A stretch of 64,000 nucleotides of DNA from NCBI GenBank assembly GCA_964460035.1, contig CAYWPG010000003.1, positions 1 to 64,000 of the forward strand, read 5' to 3'. Position numbers and translations under genes: made by a program. The notes beneath the pieces are model-generated. The model was not told where the DNA came from. It was given only the letters and a program-made list of their open reading frames with translations, and made no database searches. Source of the stretch: CAYWPG01 sp964460035. Lineage in GTDB: Bacteria; Pseudomonadota; Gammaproteobacteria; Nitrococcales; AK92. The number at the start of each line of letters is the position of its first letter. Position 1 is the first letter of the stretch. Below, one piece after another: positions 18,516-26,064 of the stretch.

Positions 18516-18688
18516 AGGGCTCTCCTCTTGGCTGGTTCTTCGTTCTACTGGGCTGCCGCACCTTAAGCGGAAAAACGGTAGGATACCCGAACGCCTGCCC
18601 TCGCACTGACGGCGACCGTACACAGCGGCAGCAGCGGCTGACGGACGGGGCGAGAGTGACCCACAAGCTAGCGAGATCTCGATTGTCG

Positions 18689-19573
18689 ATGAGCAAATCC
18701 GTTGCATTCCTCGGCCTGGGCGCCATGGGCGTCCCCATGAGCTTGAACCTGGCACGCGCCGGCTTTTCGGTCTGCGGCTGGAATCGTACCGCCCGCCCTT
18801 TCGCTGAGCTGACGGCGGCAGGTATTACCATCGCCGCGAGCATAGAGGCCGCCGTTACCGGCGCCGACATCGTAAGTATCTGCGTGCTGGACGACGCGGC
18901 CGCGGAAGCGGTGGTTGGCCAGGCGCTGCCCCATATGCGGCGCGATGCGCTGATTCTCGATCACAGTACGCTGGGCGTAAGCACGGCTAAGCGCCTGGCC
19001 GAGCAGGCGGCAGCGGCCGGAGTTTGGTACCTGGATGCGCCGGTCAGCGGCGGCACGGCGGGCGCCAGCGCCGGCACACTCACGGTAATGGTGGGAGGAG
19101 AGAAAAGCGCCTACGAGCGCGCGCTGCCCGCGCTGCAGGCAGTGGGCAAACTGCTGCAGCACATGGGGCCATCGGGCAGCGGCCAAGGCGCCAAGCTCGT
19201 CAACCAATTACTGACGGCCGTACACTCGGCGGCAGCGGTAGAGGCGCTGCATCTGGCCCAGCGCCTGGGGCTGGACCTGGAGCAATTGCATACCGTGCTG
19301 GCCGCCTCCTTCGGCGCCAGCCGCATGCTGGATCGCACCGTACCGGTCGTACAGCAGCAGAACTTCGACTCGGCGTTCACCGTCGACGTACTGACCAAGG
19401 ATCTCAAGCTGATCCAGGCGCTGGGCAAGCAAAGCGGCACCCCCTTGCCGTTGGGCGAGGCGGCGCTAGCGATTTATCGAGACGGGCAGCAGGCGGGGCT
19501 GGGGCAGAAAGATGCCGCGGCGCTCATTCGCCTGCTGGCCGGTCAGGCAGGAACCTCGGACCAGGAGCGCTGA
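18689..19573 (+). CDS. NAD(P)-dependent beta-hydroxyacid dehydrogenase (2-hydroxy-3-oxopropionate reductase-like)
   Basis: Predicted 294 residues. N-terminal dinucleotide fold 'FLGLGAMGVPMSLNLARAG', substrate-binding loop 'DAPVSGGTAGASAGTLTVM', and catalytic Lys in 'GSGQGAKLVNQ', the three motifs of the 3-hydroxyisobutyrate/tartronate-semialdehyde reductase family. The hydroxypyruvate isomerase gene begins 4 bp later, which favours tartronate semialdehyde reduction to glycerate (GlxR/GarR role). The start at 18689 is chosen because it opens on the Rossmann fold. Confidence 0.9.
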   Translation: MSKSVAFLGLGAMGVPMSLNLARAGFSVCGWNRTARPFAELTAAGITIAASIEAAVTGADIVSICVLDDAAAEAVVGQALPHMRRDALILDHSTLGVSTAKRLAEQAAAAGVWYLDAPVSGGTAGASAGTLTVMVGGEKSAYERALPALQAVGKLLQHMGPSGSGQGAKLVNQLLTAVHSAAAVEALHLAQRLGLDLEQLHTVLAASFGASRMLDRTVPVVQQQNFDSAFTVDVLTKDLKLIQALGKQSGTPLPLGEAALAIYRDGQQAGLGQKDAAALIRLLAGQAGTSDQER

Positions 19574-19577
19574 AGCG

Positions 19578-20360
19578 ATGCCGCGCTTTCTCCCCAATCT
19601 GAGCCTGCTGTTCACCGAATGGCCGCTGTTGGAGCGCTTCGCCGCCGCGCGGCGCGCCGGCTTCCGGGCCGTGGAAATCCAGTTCCCCTACGACCATGGC
19701 ATAGACGATCTGCGGCTAGCTCTCAACGATGCCGGCGTAGAGCTGTACTTGATCAATCTGCCGGCCGGCGACTGGGCCGGCGGCGAGCGTGGCATCGCCG
19801 CGCACCCGAGCCGCCGGGAGGAATTTCGAGCGGGTGTCGCGCGGGCGCTGGAGTACGGATCCGCACTGGGCGTTCGCCGCTTCAACTGCCTGGCGGGCAT
19901 AGGCTCGGTCGCCTCTCGCGAGCAATGGGAAACGCTGGTCGAGAATGTGCGTTTCGCAGCGCAGCGGTTGCAGGCCATAGGCGCCGCTCTGTTCGTCGAA
20001 GCGATCAACCGGCGCGACATCCCCGGCTTCATGCTCGGCACCAGCGCCGAGGCGCTGCGCCTGATAGACGCCGTAGGCGCCGACAACCTGCGCCTGCAAT
20101 ATGACGTCTACCACATGCAACGCAGCGAAGGCGAGCTGGCCGCCACGCTAGCAGCCAACATAGACCGCATCGGCCATATTCAAATCGCCGACAATCCCGG
20201 CCGCCACCAACCCGGCACCGGCGAAATCAACTACCGCTTTCTCCTGCGGGAGCTGGATCGCTTGGGCTATCGGGGGTATGTGTCGCTGGAGTACGTACCC
20301 GTGCCGGACACACTCAGCTCGCTGCGCTGGATCGCCGAACACGGGTTCTCGCTTACCTGA
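19578..20360 (+). CDS. hyi: hydroxypyruvate isomerase
   Basis: Predicted 260 residues, the family length. Interconverts hydroxypyruvate and tartronate semialdehyde. The xylose-isomerase-like TIM barrel shows 'PNLSLLFTEWPLLERFAAA', 'EIQFPYDH', the Glu-bearing 'FVEAINRRDIPGF', 'QYDVYHMQRSEG', 'HIQIADNPGRHQPGTGEINY' and 'GYVSLEYVP'. GGAG lies about 10 nt before ATG 19578. Two-gene operon with the reductase; in E. coli the glyoxylate set is gcl-hyi-glxR, but no gcl is visible here. Confidence 0.93.
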   Translation: MPRFLPNLSLLFTEWPLLERFAAARRAGFRAVEIQFPYDHGIDDLRLALNDAGVELYLINLPAGDWAGGERGIAAHPSRREEFRAGVARALEYGSALGVRRFNCLAGIGSVASREQWETLVENVRFAAQRLQAIGAALFVEAINRRDIPGFMLGTSAEALRLIDAVGADNLRLQYDVYHMQRSEGELAATLAANIDRIGHIQIADNPGRHQPGTGEINYRFLLRELDRLGYRGYVSLEYVPVPDTLSSLRWIAEHGFSLT

Positions 20361-20463
20361 AAGCTTGGGGTGCGGGCGCCCGGCAGTCCGGGGAGGGACG
20401 AGTGCCCGCGGTCACCGCCTCGAAGAGCGCGGATGGCCGCGCGTTTGACGCTGCGATCGCCTG

Positions 20464-21975
20464 TCACCTGGCGCGCAGGGACTGCGCACGCCAGCGGGTC
20501 AGATGCTCGACAATGGCCGCGGGGCTGTGGATCTGGGGCAGCGAGGGCTGGGCCCCGTCCAACTCGGCCTCCCACGTCCTTACCAGCGCGGCCGCTTTTT
20601 CGAATGCATCGGTAAAGGACGCGCTCTGCGGCAGGGCCTGCTCGAAGAACGCCCGGCCGAAGTAGGTGAACTCGTTCTCGTCGGCGCACCCGAAGGAAGT
20701 ACGGTCGTGCCGCGCGGCGGTAATCACCATGGTGTAGTCATCGCGCAAGGGCTCGATGAAGCCCCCGGAGTAGCAGGCCGACACCACGATCACTTTCCAG
20801 CGCACACCCGCAGCGCGAATCATTTCGGCCAGAGCCGATGCCTCCAGCGCGGGCAGTTCCATACCCTCCTGGGCCAGCAAGAACTCGTGTGTGGCGCTGC
20901 CGTGGCTGGTGAGGAACACGAAGAGAATGTCCTGCTCGCGGTCCATGCGCTCGCCCAGGGCGCGCAGTGCCGCCGCGATACTGGTACGCGTCGCCAGAGG
21001 CAGCTCGTCGACGCGGCTACGGCTGTTGGCGAGCACCACCGAACGCCCGGCCGTGCCGTAATCGCGGTCGAACTGATTGCGCACGAACTCGACCTCGCGC
21101 CGAAACACTTCCTGCGTACCATCACCGGCGATCGCGAGCAGGTACAGATCGATCCGCTCCGGGTCGGATTCGAGCAAGCCGCCAAGCTGGCGCTGAAGCA
21201 GCGCATGCTGGGCATACAGAGCCCGCTCGACCTTCTCCGCCGCCTCGCGCGCGCTGAGGCGCGCATGCTCGACGAACTCACCGTACTCCCACTCGCCGAC
21301 TTCCGCAGCACGGCCGTCGGCGTACTGCATGCTTCCCTGGCCATGGTAGCGGCCATAGGCGAACTTGCCTTCATAGCGATCGCCCGAGGGCAGCGTCAAA
21401 CGGCCCTGGCCGTGGAAGCGCCAGCGCAACATTCCGCCTTCGTAGCTGCTGCCGTCCACGCCTTGGAAACGCACCTCGCCCACCGGCTCGTCGTACTCGA
21501 AGCGGCCCTCGTACACGTTGCCGGCCGGGTCGGTCAGCTTGCCCATTCCATGGAACTGCCAATCGCGAAACTCGCCTTCGTAGCGCAGCCCCGATTCGTC
21601 GCTGTAAGTGCCGGGCCCGACGAATGTCTCGCGCTCGAAGCGGCCCTCGTAAACGCGACCGTCGGCGGTTGTCAGCCGGCCGTACCCGCTTACCATGCCG
21701 TGCTCGAACATGCCTTCGTAAACGGCGCCGTCAGCGTACCGGTAACGGCCTTGGCCATGCATCAGCCCGCCCTGGAACTCGCCCTCGTAGCGAGCGCCGG
21801 TAGGCCACTCGAGCCGTCCTTCACCTTCGAGCAGGCCATCGATCAGCGGTCCGTAGTAACGCCCGGCATCGGGCAACACCACCGTCGGCTCCCGCTGCGC
21901 ATGGACCACCAGCCAGGCGCTCGCCACCCCGCCTGCAAGCGCCAGGGCCATTACCACCGTTGCGGTCAAACGCAT
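20464..21975 (-). CDS. MORN-repeat protein with C13 (legumain/caspase-fold) peptidase domain
   Basis: Predicted 503 residues. Signal peptide or anchor at residues 4-25, then about eight MORN repeats (residues 38-225; for example 'YEGEFQGGLMHGQGRY', 'YEGKFAYGRYHGQGSM'), a short helical linker, and a C-terminal peptidase C13 domain with catalytic His358 ('FLTSHGSATHE') and Cys401 ('VVSACYSGGFIEPL'). C13 enzymes cleave after Asn or act as transamidases; the bacterial MORN-linked members are uncharacterised. Likely periplasmic or membrane-associated. GGAAGAG precedes ATG 21975. It follows the broken patatin gene by 21 bp on the same strand. Confidence 0.88.
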   Translation of the reverse strand: MRLTATVVMALALAGGVASAWLVVHAQREPTVVLPDAGRYYGPLIDGLLEGEGRLEWPTGARYEGEFQGGLMHGQGRYRYADGAVYEGMFEHGMVSGYGRLTTADGRVYEGRFERETFVGPGTYSDESGLRYEGEFRDWQFHGMGKLTDPAGNVYEGRFEYDEPVGEVRFQGVDGSSYEGGMLRWRFHGQGRLTLPSGDRYEGKFAYGRYHGQGSMQYADGRAAEVGEWEYGEFVEHARLSAREAAEKVERALYAQHALLQRQLGGLLESDPERIDLYLLAIAGDGTQEVFRREVEFVRNQFDRDYGTAGRSVVLANSRSRVDELPLATRTSIAAALRALGERMDREQDILFVFLTSHGSATHEFLLAQEGMELPALEASALAEMIRAAGVRWKVIVVSACYSGGFIEPLRDDYTMVITAARHDRTSFGCADENEFTYFGRAFFEQALPQSASFTDAFEKAAALVRTWEAELDGAQPSLPQIHSPAAIVEHLTRWRAQSLRAR

Positions 21976-21996
21976 CGCTGCTCTTCCGTCAGATAC

Positions 21997-22624
21997 TCAG
22001 CCCCGCCAGAATGCCAGCACCTGGGCCGCCAGGCGCCGGCCTTGCTCCAGGCCCGCCTGCGCAGCGCTGGCACGAAATGCGGGATCCAGCGGATTGGGCC
22101 CCATCGCTGCACTCGCAGCCTCATCGGGCGCGATGACAAACGTACTGCTGCCGCCGCGCTCCAGCAGTTCGACTTCCTGTCGGAGGCTGCCGTTGAGCGG
22201 ATTCTCCCGAAAGCCCACGGGGCTGAGGATCAGCACCTTACGGCAGCCTTTGGCATAGTCCGCATTGGAAAACGAGCGTACGCCGCCGTCTATATAACGC
22301 CCGCCGCGCCGCAATCAGGTCACCTCCGACTTTTTCCAGCAGCGCCCGGTTGCGCGCTTCGTTTTTGGCTGGATCGTAGGGCGCGGCCCGTTCCTTGGAA
22401 TCGGCCGCCGGCGCAAGCTGCTCGGCGGTAGCGGCATCCAACGCGCCGCATGCGATCTGCGCGCCTACAGTGGCTCCGGCCGAGGTGCCAACTATCAGAT
22501 CGGCATCCAACACGTCCGCCCCGGCATCGAGCAAGCCCTTGAGTACTCCAAGCTCCCAGGCGATACCGGTTACCCCGCCTGCCGCCAGGACCAGCGCATG
22601 TGCATTCTTGTTCGTTGTTGTCAC
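21997..22624 (-). pseudogene. patatin-like phospholipase, internally deleted and frameshifted
   Basis: The 5' part (GTG 22624, ribosome site GGAGGAG) encodes the patatin start: 'ALVLAAGGVTGIAWELGVL' and the nucleophile elbow 'IVGTSAGATVG'. Near 22316 the frame changes; the other frame continues with 'RYIDGGVRSFSNADYAKG', the Asp of the Ser-Asp dyad, through to the C-terminus. Compared with intact patatin-like proteins of about 280 residues, roughly 70 residues between the two motifs are missing. The total span (628 nt) is not a multiple of three. Either a real deletion or an assembly error. Upstream of and probably co-transcribed with the MORN-C13 gene. Confidence 0.8.
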
Positions 22625-22805
22625 CTGGCTCCTCCTCCCAGCCGACTACCGGCCCCGACCTACCGGAACCCTCCGAAATAGTACCTGTCGAGGCCTTGGG
22701 CGAGCCAGCCATCGGCTGACATCAAGCTGTCATCACACCGCAACCAGGATGAAATCCGCCGGCTCGAAAATGTCCGCCTCCCATAACTAACGAGACCAAC
22801 CCCCG

Positions 22806-24665
22806 ATGAAAGCCTGGAAGCCTTGCCTGCCACTCCTGCTGGCCGGCGCGCTCGCCGCCTGCAATGGCGGCAATGACAAGAACACGCCCTCAGTCCCGGT
22901 TGTGCGCACGCCGACTTCTATATCGCTGGAATTTATCGGTCGCTACTCCAGCGGGGAATTCGAGGTCAGCGCGGCCGAGATCACGGCCTTCGATCCGGCA
23001 AGCAAGCGGGCCTTCGTGGTCAACGCCAAGAGCGGGGCGCTCGACGTGCTCAATATGGTCGATCCGGCCAATCCTGAGCGGATAGAGACCCTCACGGTAG
23101 AAACGATCGCGGCGGGCGCCGTCGTGAACAGCGTTACCGCCCATAGCGGCCTGATCGCGCTCGCCATTGAAGCCACGCCCAAGACCGATCCGGGGTTTGT
23201 CGCGATCTATGACGCCGCCACGCTGGAACTGCTCACGCACGTCCAGGTCGGTGCTCAACCCGACATGCTCACATTCACTCCCAACGGGCGCTACATCCTG
23301 GTCGCGAACGAGGGCGAGCCCAGTGACGATTACAGCATCGATCCCGAAGGCTCGATCAGCATTATCGACGTTTCGAACCTGGACGACGTTACCGTTCGCA
23401 CGGCGGACTTCACCGCTTTCAACGGCCGCGAAGCGCAGTTGCGCAAGGCTGGGGTACGAATCTACGGTCCCGGCGCCAACGCGGCGCAGGACTTCGAGCC
23501 GGAGTACATCGCTGTTGCCCCCGACAGCCTGACGGCCTGGGCCGCGCTGCAGGAGAACAACGCGCTGGCCAAGATCGACATCGCATCGGCCACTGTTACC
23601 AACATTCTGCCGCTAGGTTACAAGGATCACGGCGCAGAGGGTAACGGCATCGATGCCAGCGACACCGACGGCGTTGCACACATCCGCCCCTGGCCCGGCG
23701 TAAAAGGCATGTACATGCCGGACAGCATTGCCGCGTACAGCGTCGGCGGCCAGACTTATATCATCACCGCGAACGAGGGCGACGCCCGCGCCTGGGGCTA
23801 GAACAACCCAGCCTACTGGGCCGGCGATGCTAGCCAGGGCTTTGTCGAGGAATGGCGCGTCAAGCACTTGGTGCATGCTAACGGTTTCGACCGGCGGTCG
23901 GGCGACGATCTGCCACCGCAGCTGCGCGCACTGGCGGCGGGTGCTCTGCTCAACCCCGAGGTCTTCGGCTACTGCGGCGCGGCCCTGGGCAGCGCAGGCG
24001 ATTGCCGCAAGGACGACTTGCTCGGACGCCTGACGGTGAGCTGGACAATGGGTTATCGCACCGACGAGAACGGCGACTTGGTCAGGTTCACCAGTGCGGG
24101 CATAGAGGATCCGAACGGCGATTGGCTCATGTACGACGAGCTGTATGCCTTCGGTGGCCCTTCGTTCGCGATCTGGGACGCCGACGGCAAGCTGGTGTGG
24201 GACTCCGGCGATAGCTTCGAGCAATACCTGGCCAGCGATTTCTGCATGGCCGGCGCGGCCCGTAACATCCCGTGCAAAGATCATTTCAACGCCAATCACA
24301 ACGCCGGCAATTCTCAGGACAACCGCAGCGACAACAAAGGACCGGAACCGGAAGCCCTCGCCCTGGGCCAGCTGGGCGAGAAAACCTTCGCATTCATCGG
24401 CTTCGAGCGCATAGGCGGCGTGATGGTCTACGACGTCACCGATCCGACCGCTCCGATATTCGTCGACTACTTGAACACTCGGGAAGACTGGACCACGGAA
24501 GATCCGTCCACGGTGCTGGAAACAGTCGGAGATCTGGGGCCGGAGGGCATCGTGTTCGTTCCGGCCGAGCAATCGCCCAACGGCGATGCGCTGCTGATCG
24601 TCGGCAACGAGGTCAGCGGCACTACCGCCGTCTATCGCATCGTTCAGCAGTTCGCGGTTCAATAA
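22806..24665 (+). pseudogene. choice-of-anchor I / phytase-like beta-propeller lipoprotein, interrupted by an in-frame amber codon
   Basis: Starts with a lipoprotein signal peptide ('LPLLLAGALAACNGG', lipobox LAAC). The propeller blocks 'GRYILVANEGEPSDDY' and 'QTYIITANEGDARAWG' mark the choice-of-anchor I (alkaline-phosphatase-like/LVIVD) family. A TAG at 23799-23801 ends the 331-codon frame, yet the same frame stays open for 287 more codons with normal family sequence ('GGPSFAIWDADGKLVWDSG', 'NSQDNRSDNKGPEPEAL', 'IGFERIGGVMVYDVTDP') to TAA at 24665. So a single codon breaks an otherwise complete gene of about 619 codons. Nonsense mutation, readthrough or sequencing error are all possible. 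Confidence 0.85.
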
Positions 24666-24861
24666 ACTCGCCACCGCAACGAGGGCAGGTACCCCCCTGC
24701 CCTCTGCCTCATACTGCTGCGGCTAGACCGAATACAAAGCGTGGCGTCAGCCGATGAACGCAAGCCCGGACCAGAACAGGCTCTGCGTACCGCTTTTCCA
24801 CGCTCGGAGCCTCATCAACGCTCAGCGGGCGGCGCTGACTGTACTCCTGGGAGCCGTTCGA

Positions 24862-26064
24862 CTAGAGCTCCAGCCGCCGCTGAGTTGCGGCCAGCAATTT
24901 GCTGAGCCGCTGACAGCGGTGGCGGGTTTCGGCGCTGTCGTCCAGGCCACGGGCATAGCTCAGGGCCCGCCGCCAATCGCGCCGGACATGTTCGTAGTAC
25001 TTGGCCAGATGCTCTCTGGCCTGCTGGCAGCCCTTATCGGCCAACGACTCCCAAATTGCCACCGCCTCGCTCCAGACCCCGGCGCGCCGTAGCGCGTTCG
25101 CGAGCATCAGCAGTCCGCGGCGATCCAGGTGGCGCTCGCAGCGCCTGAGCAACTCCAAGGCGCGCTCCGCCTGTCCGGCACGGTTCCAAGCCAGCGCGGC
25201 CGCGGTCGGATCGGCGCCGAACGCAGAGGGATCGTGCATGGCTTTGGCAAGCGCAGGGGCAAGCACCACCAGGCTGAGCAGGTCCTGAGCATTGTGCGCC
25301 GCTACTTTCTCGAGGGCATGCTCGCGCAGCCCTGCCAGGTAGTCTTTCCAGGCCTGTGGAGCCAGTGCCCCGGGCAAATCGCCCTGCCGCTGCACACCCA
25401 GCAACAGCTGCTCGACGGTACTCAGCCGGCAATCCGGCCAGACGCGGCCAAACAGACTGCGCACCGGATGCAGCAGATCGCAATGCTCGGGCTCGGCAAA
25501 CTCCTCGCATTGCAGCAGCCGCGCGCGGCTGCGCAGCAACGGCAAATCGAACGCTTTGCCGTTGTAGGTCACGATCATCTCCGCCTCGGCCAGGGCTTGC
25601 CCCACTTCTGCCAGCATGCGGCGCTCGCCCGCGAATGCGGTAATCAGCCATTGCCGCAGCCGCACCGACCGCTCGTCCGCTTGGGCAACTCCCACCATGA
25701 ACGCCACAGTCCCGGTTCCGCCGGCAAGACCGGTGGTCTCGGTATCGACGTAAACCACCCGTTCCGGCAGCTCGACGAAGGGCGCCGGCGCGGCCCGCCA
25801 GCCGGCGAGCTGCCAGTGGCCATGCCGGCGGTCGCCCGGAAGCTCACGGTCCACCAGGATTACATGCTCATCGATCAGCCGCCCCCCTAGCCGTGCGGCC
25901 AGCTCGGCTGGTGTCTGCCGCGCCTTGACCGGCCCCGCAGGCCGCGCAACACGTCCCCCCAAGCGTTCGAGACGGCTGCGCAGACCGGTGTCGACTCGCT
26001 GGCGCAACGCCGTGCCGCCGCCAGCCTGCCGGCGCAGCGCATCAAGCCGGTTCTTCAGCGACAT
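24862..26064 (-). CDS. mrfB: MrfB-like (YprB) RNase H-fold exonuclease with TPR-like tail
   Basis: Predicted 400 residues. A 3'-5' exonuclease-type RNase H fold: 'VVYVDTETTGLAGGTGT' (Asp/Glu pair), 'MIVTYNGKAFDLPLLRSR' and 'AAHNAQDLLSL' (His/Asp). The C-terminal third looks like TPR/Sel1 helices ('RALELLRRCERHLDRR', 'EAVAIWESLADKG'). Bacillus subtilis MrfB, the exonuclease partner of the MrfA helicase in mitomycin-crosslink repair, has the same domain and gene order. ATG 26064 has GGAG 6 nt upstream and overlaps the helicase 3' end by 23 bp, so the two are coupled. Confidence 0.85.
   Translation of the reverse strand: MSLKNRLDALRRQAGGGTALRQRVDTGLRSRLERLGGRVARPAGPVKARQTPAELAARLGGRLIDEHVILVDRELPGDRRHGHWQLAGWRAAPAPFVELPERVVYVDTETTGLAGGTGTVAFMVGVAQADERSVRLRQWLITAFAGERRMLAEVGQALAEAEMIVTYNGKAFDLPLLRSRARLLQCEEFAEPEHCDLLHPVRSLFGRVWPDCRLSTVEQLLLGVQRQGDLPGALAPQAWKDYLAGLREHALEKVAAHNAQDLLSLVVLAPALAKAMHDPSAFGADPTAAALAWNRAGQAERALELLRRCERHLDRRGLLMLANALRRAGVWSEAVAIWESLADKGCQQAREHLAKYYEHVRRDWRRALSYARGLDDSAETRHRCQRLSKLLAATQRRLEL

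Noticed and set aside
20503..22431. 642-codon plus-strand open frame
   Set aside because: It runs antisense through the MORN-C13 and patatin genes; its product is low-complexity and matches nothing, as expected for GC-rich shadow frames.
23799..23801. Genome-wide recoding of TAG
   Set aside because: TAG ends several intact genes here (14713, 46500, the bactofilin at 15426, livF at 59540), so it is an ordinary stop.
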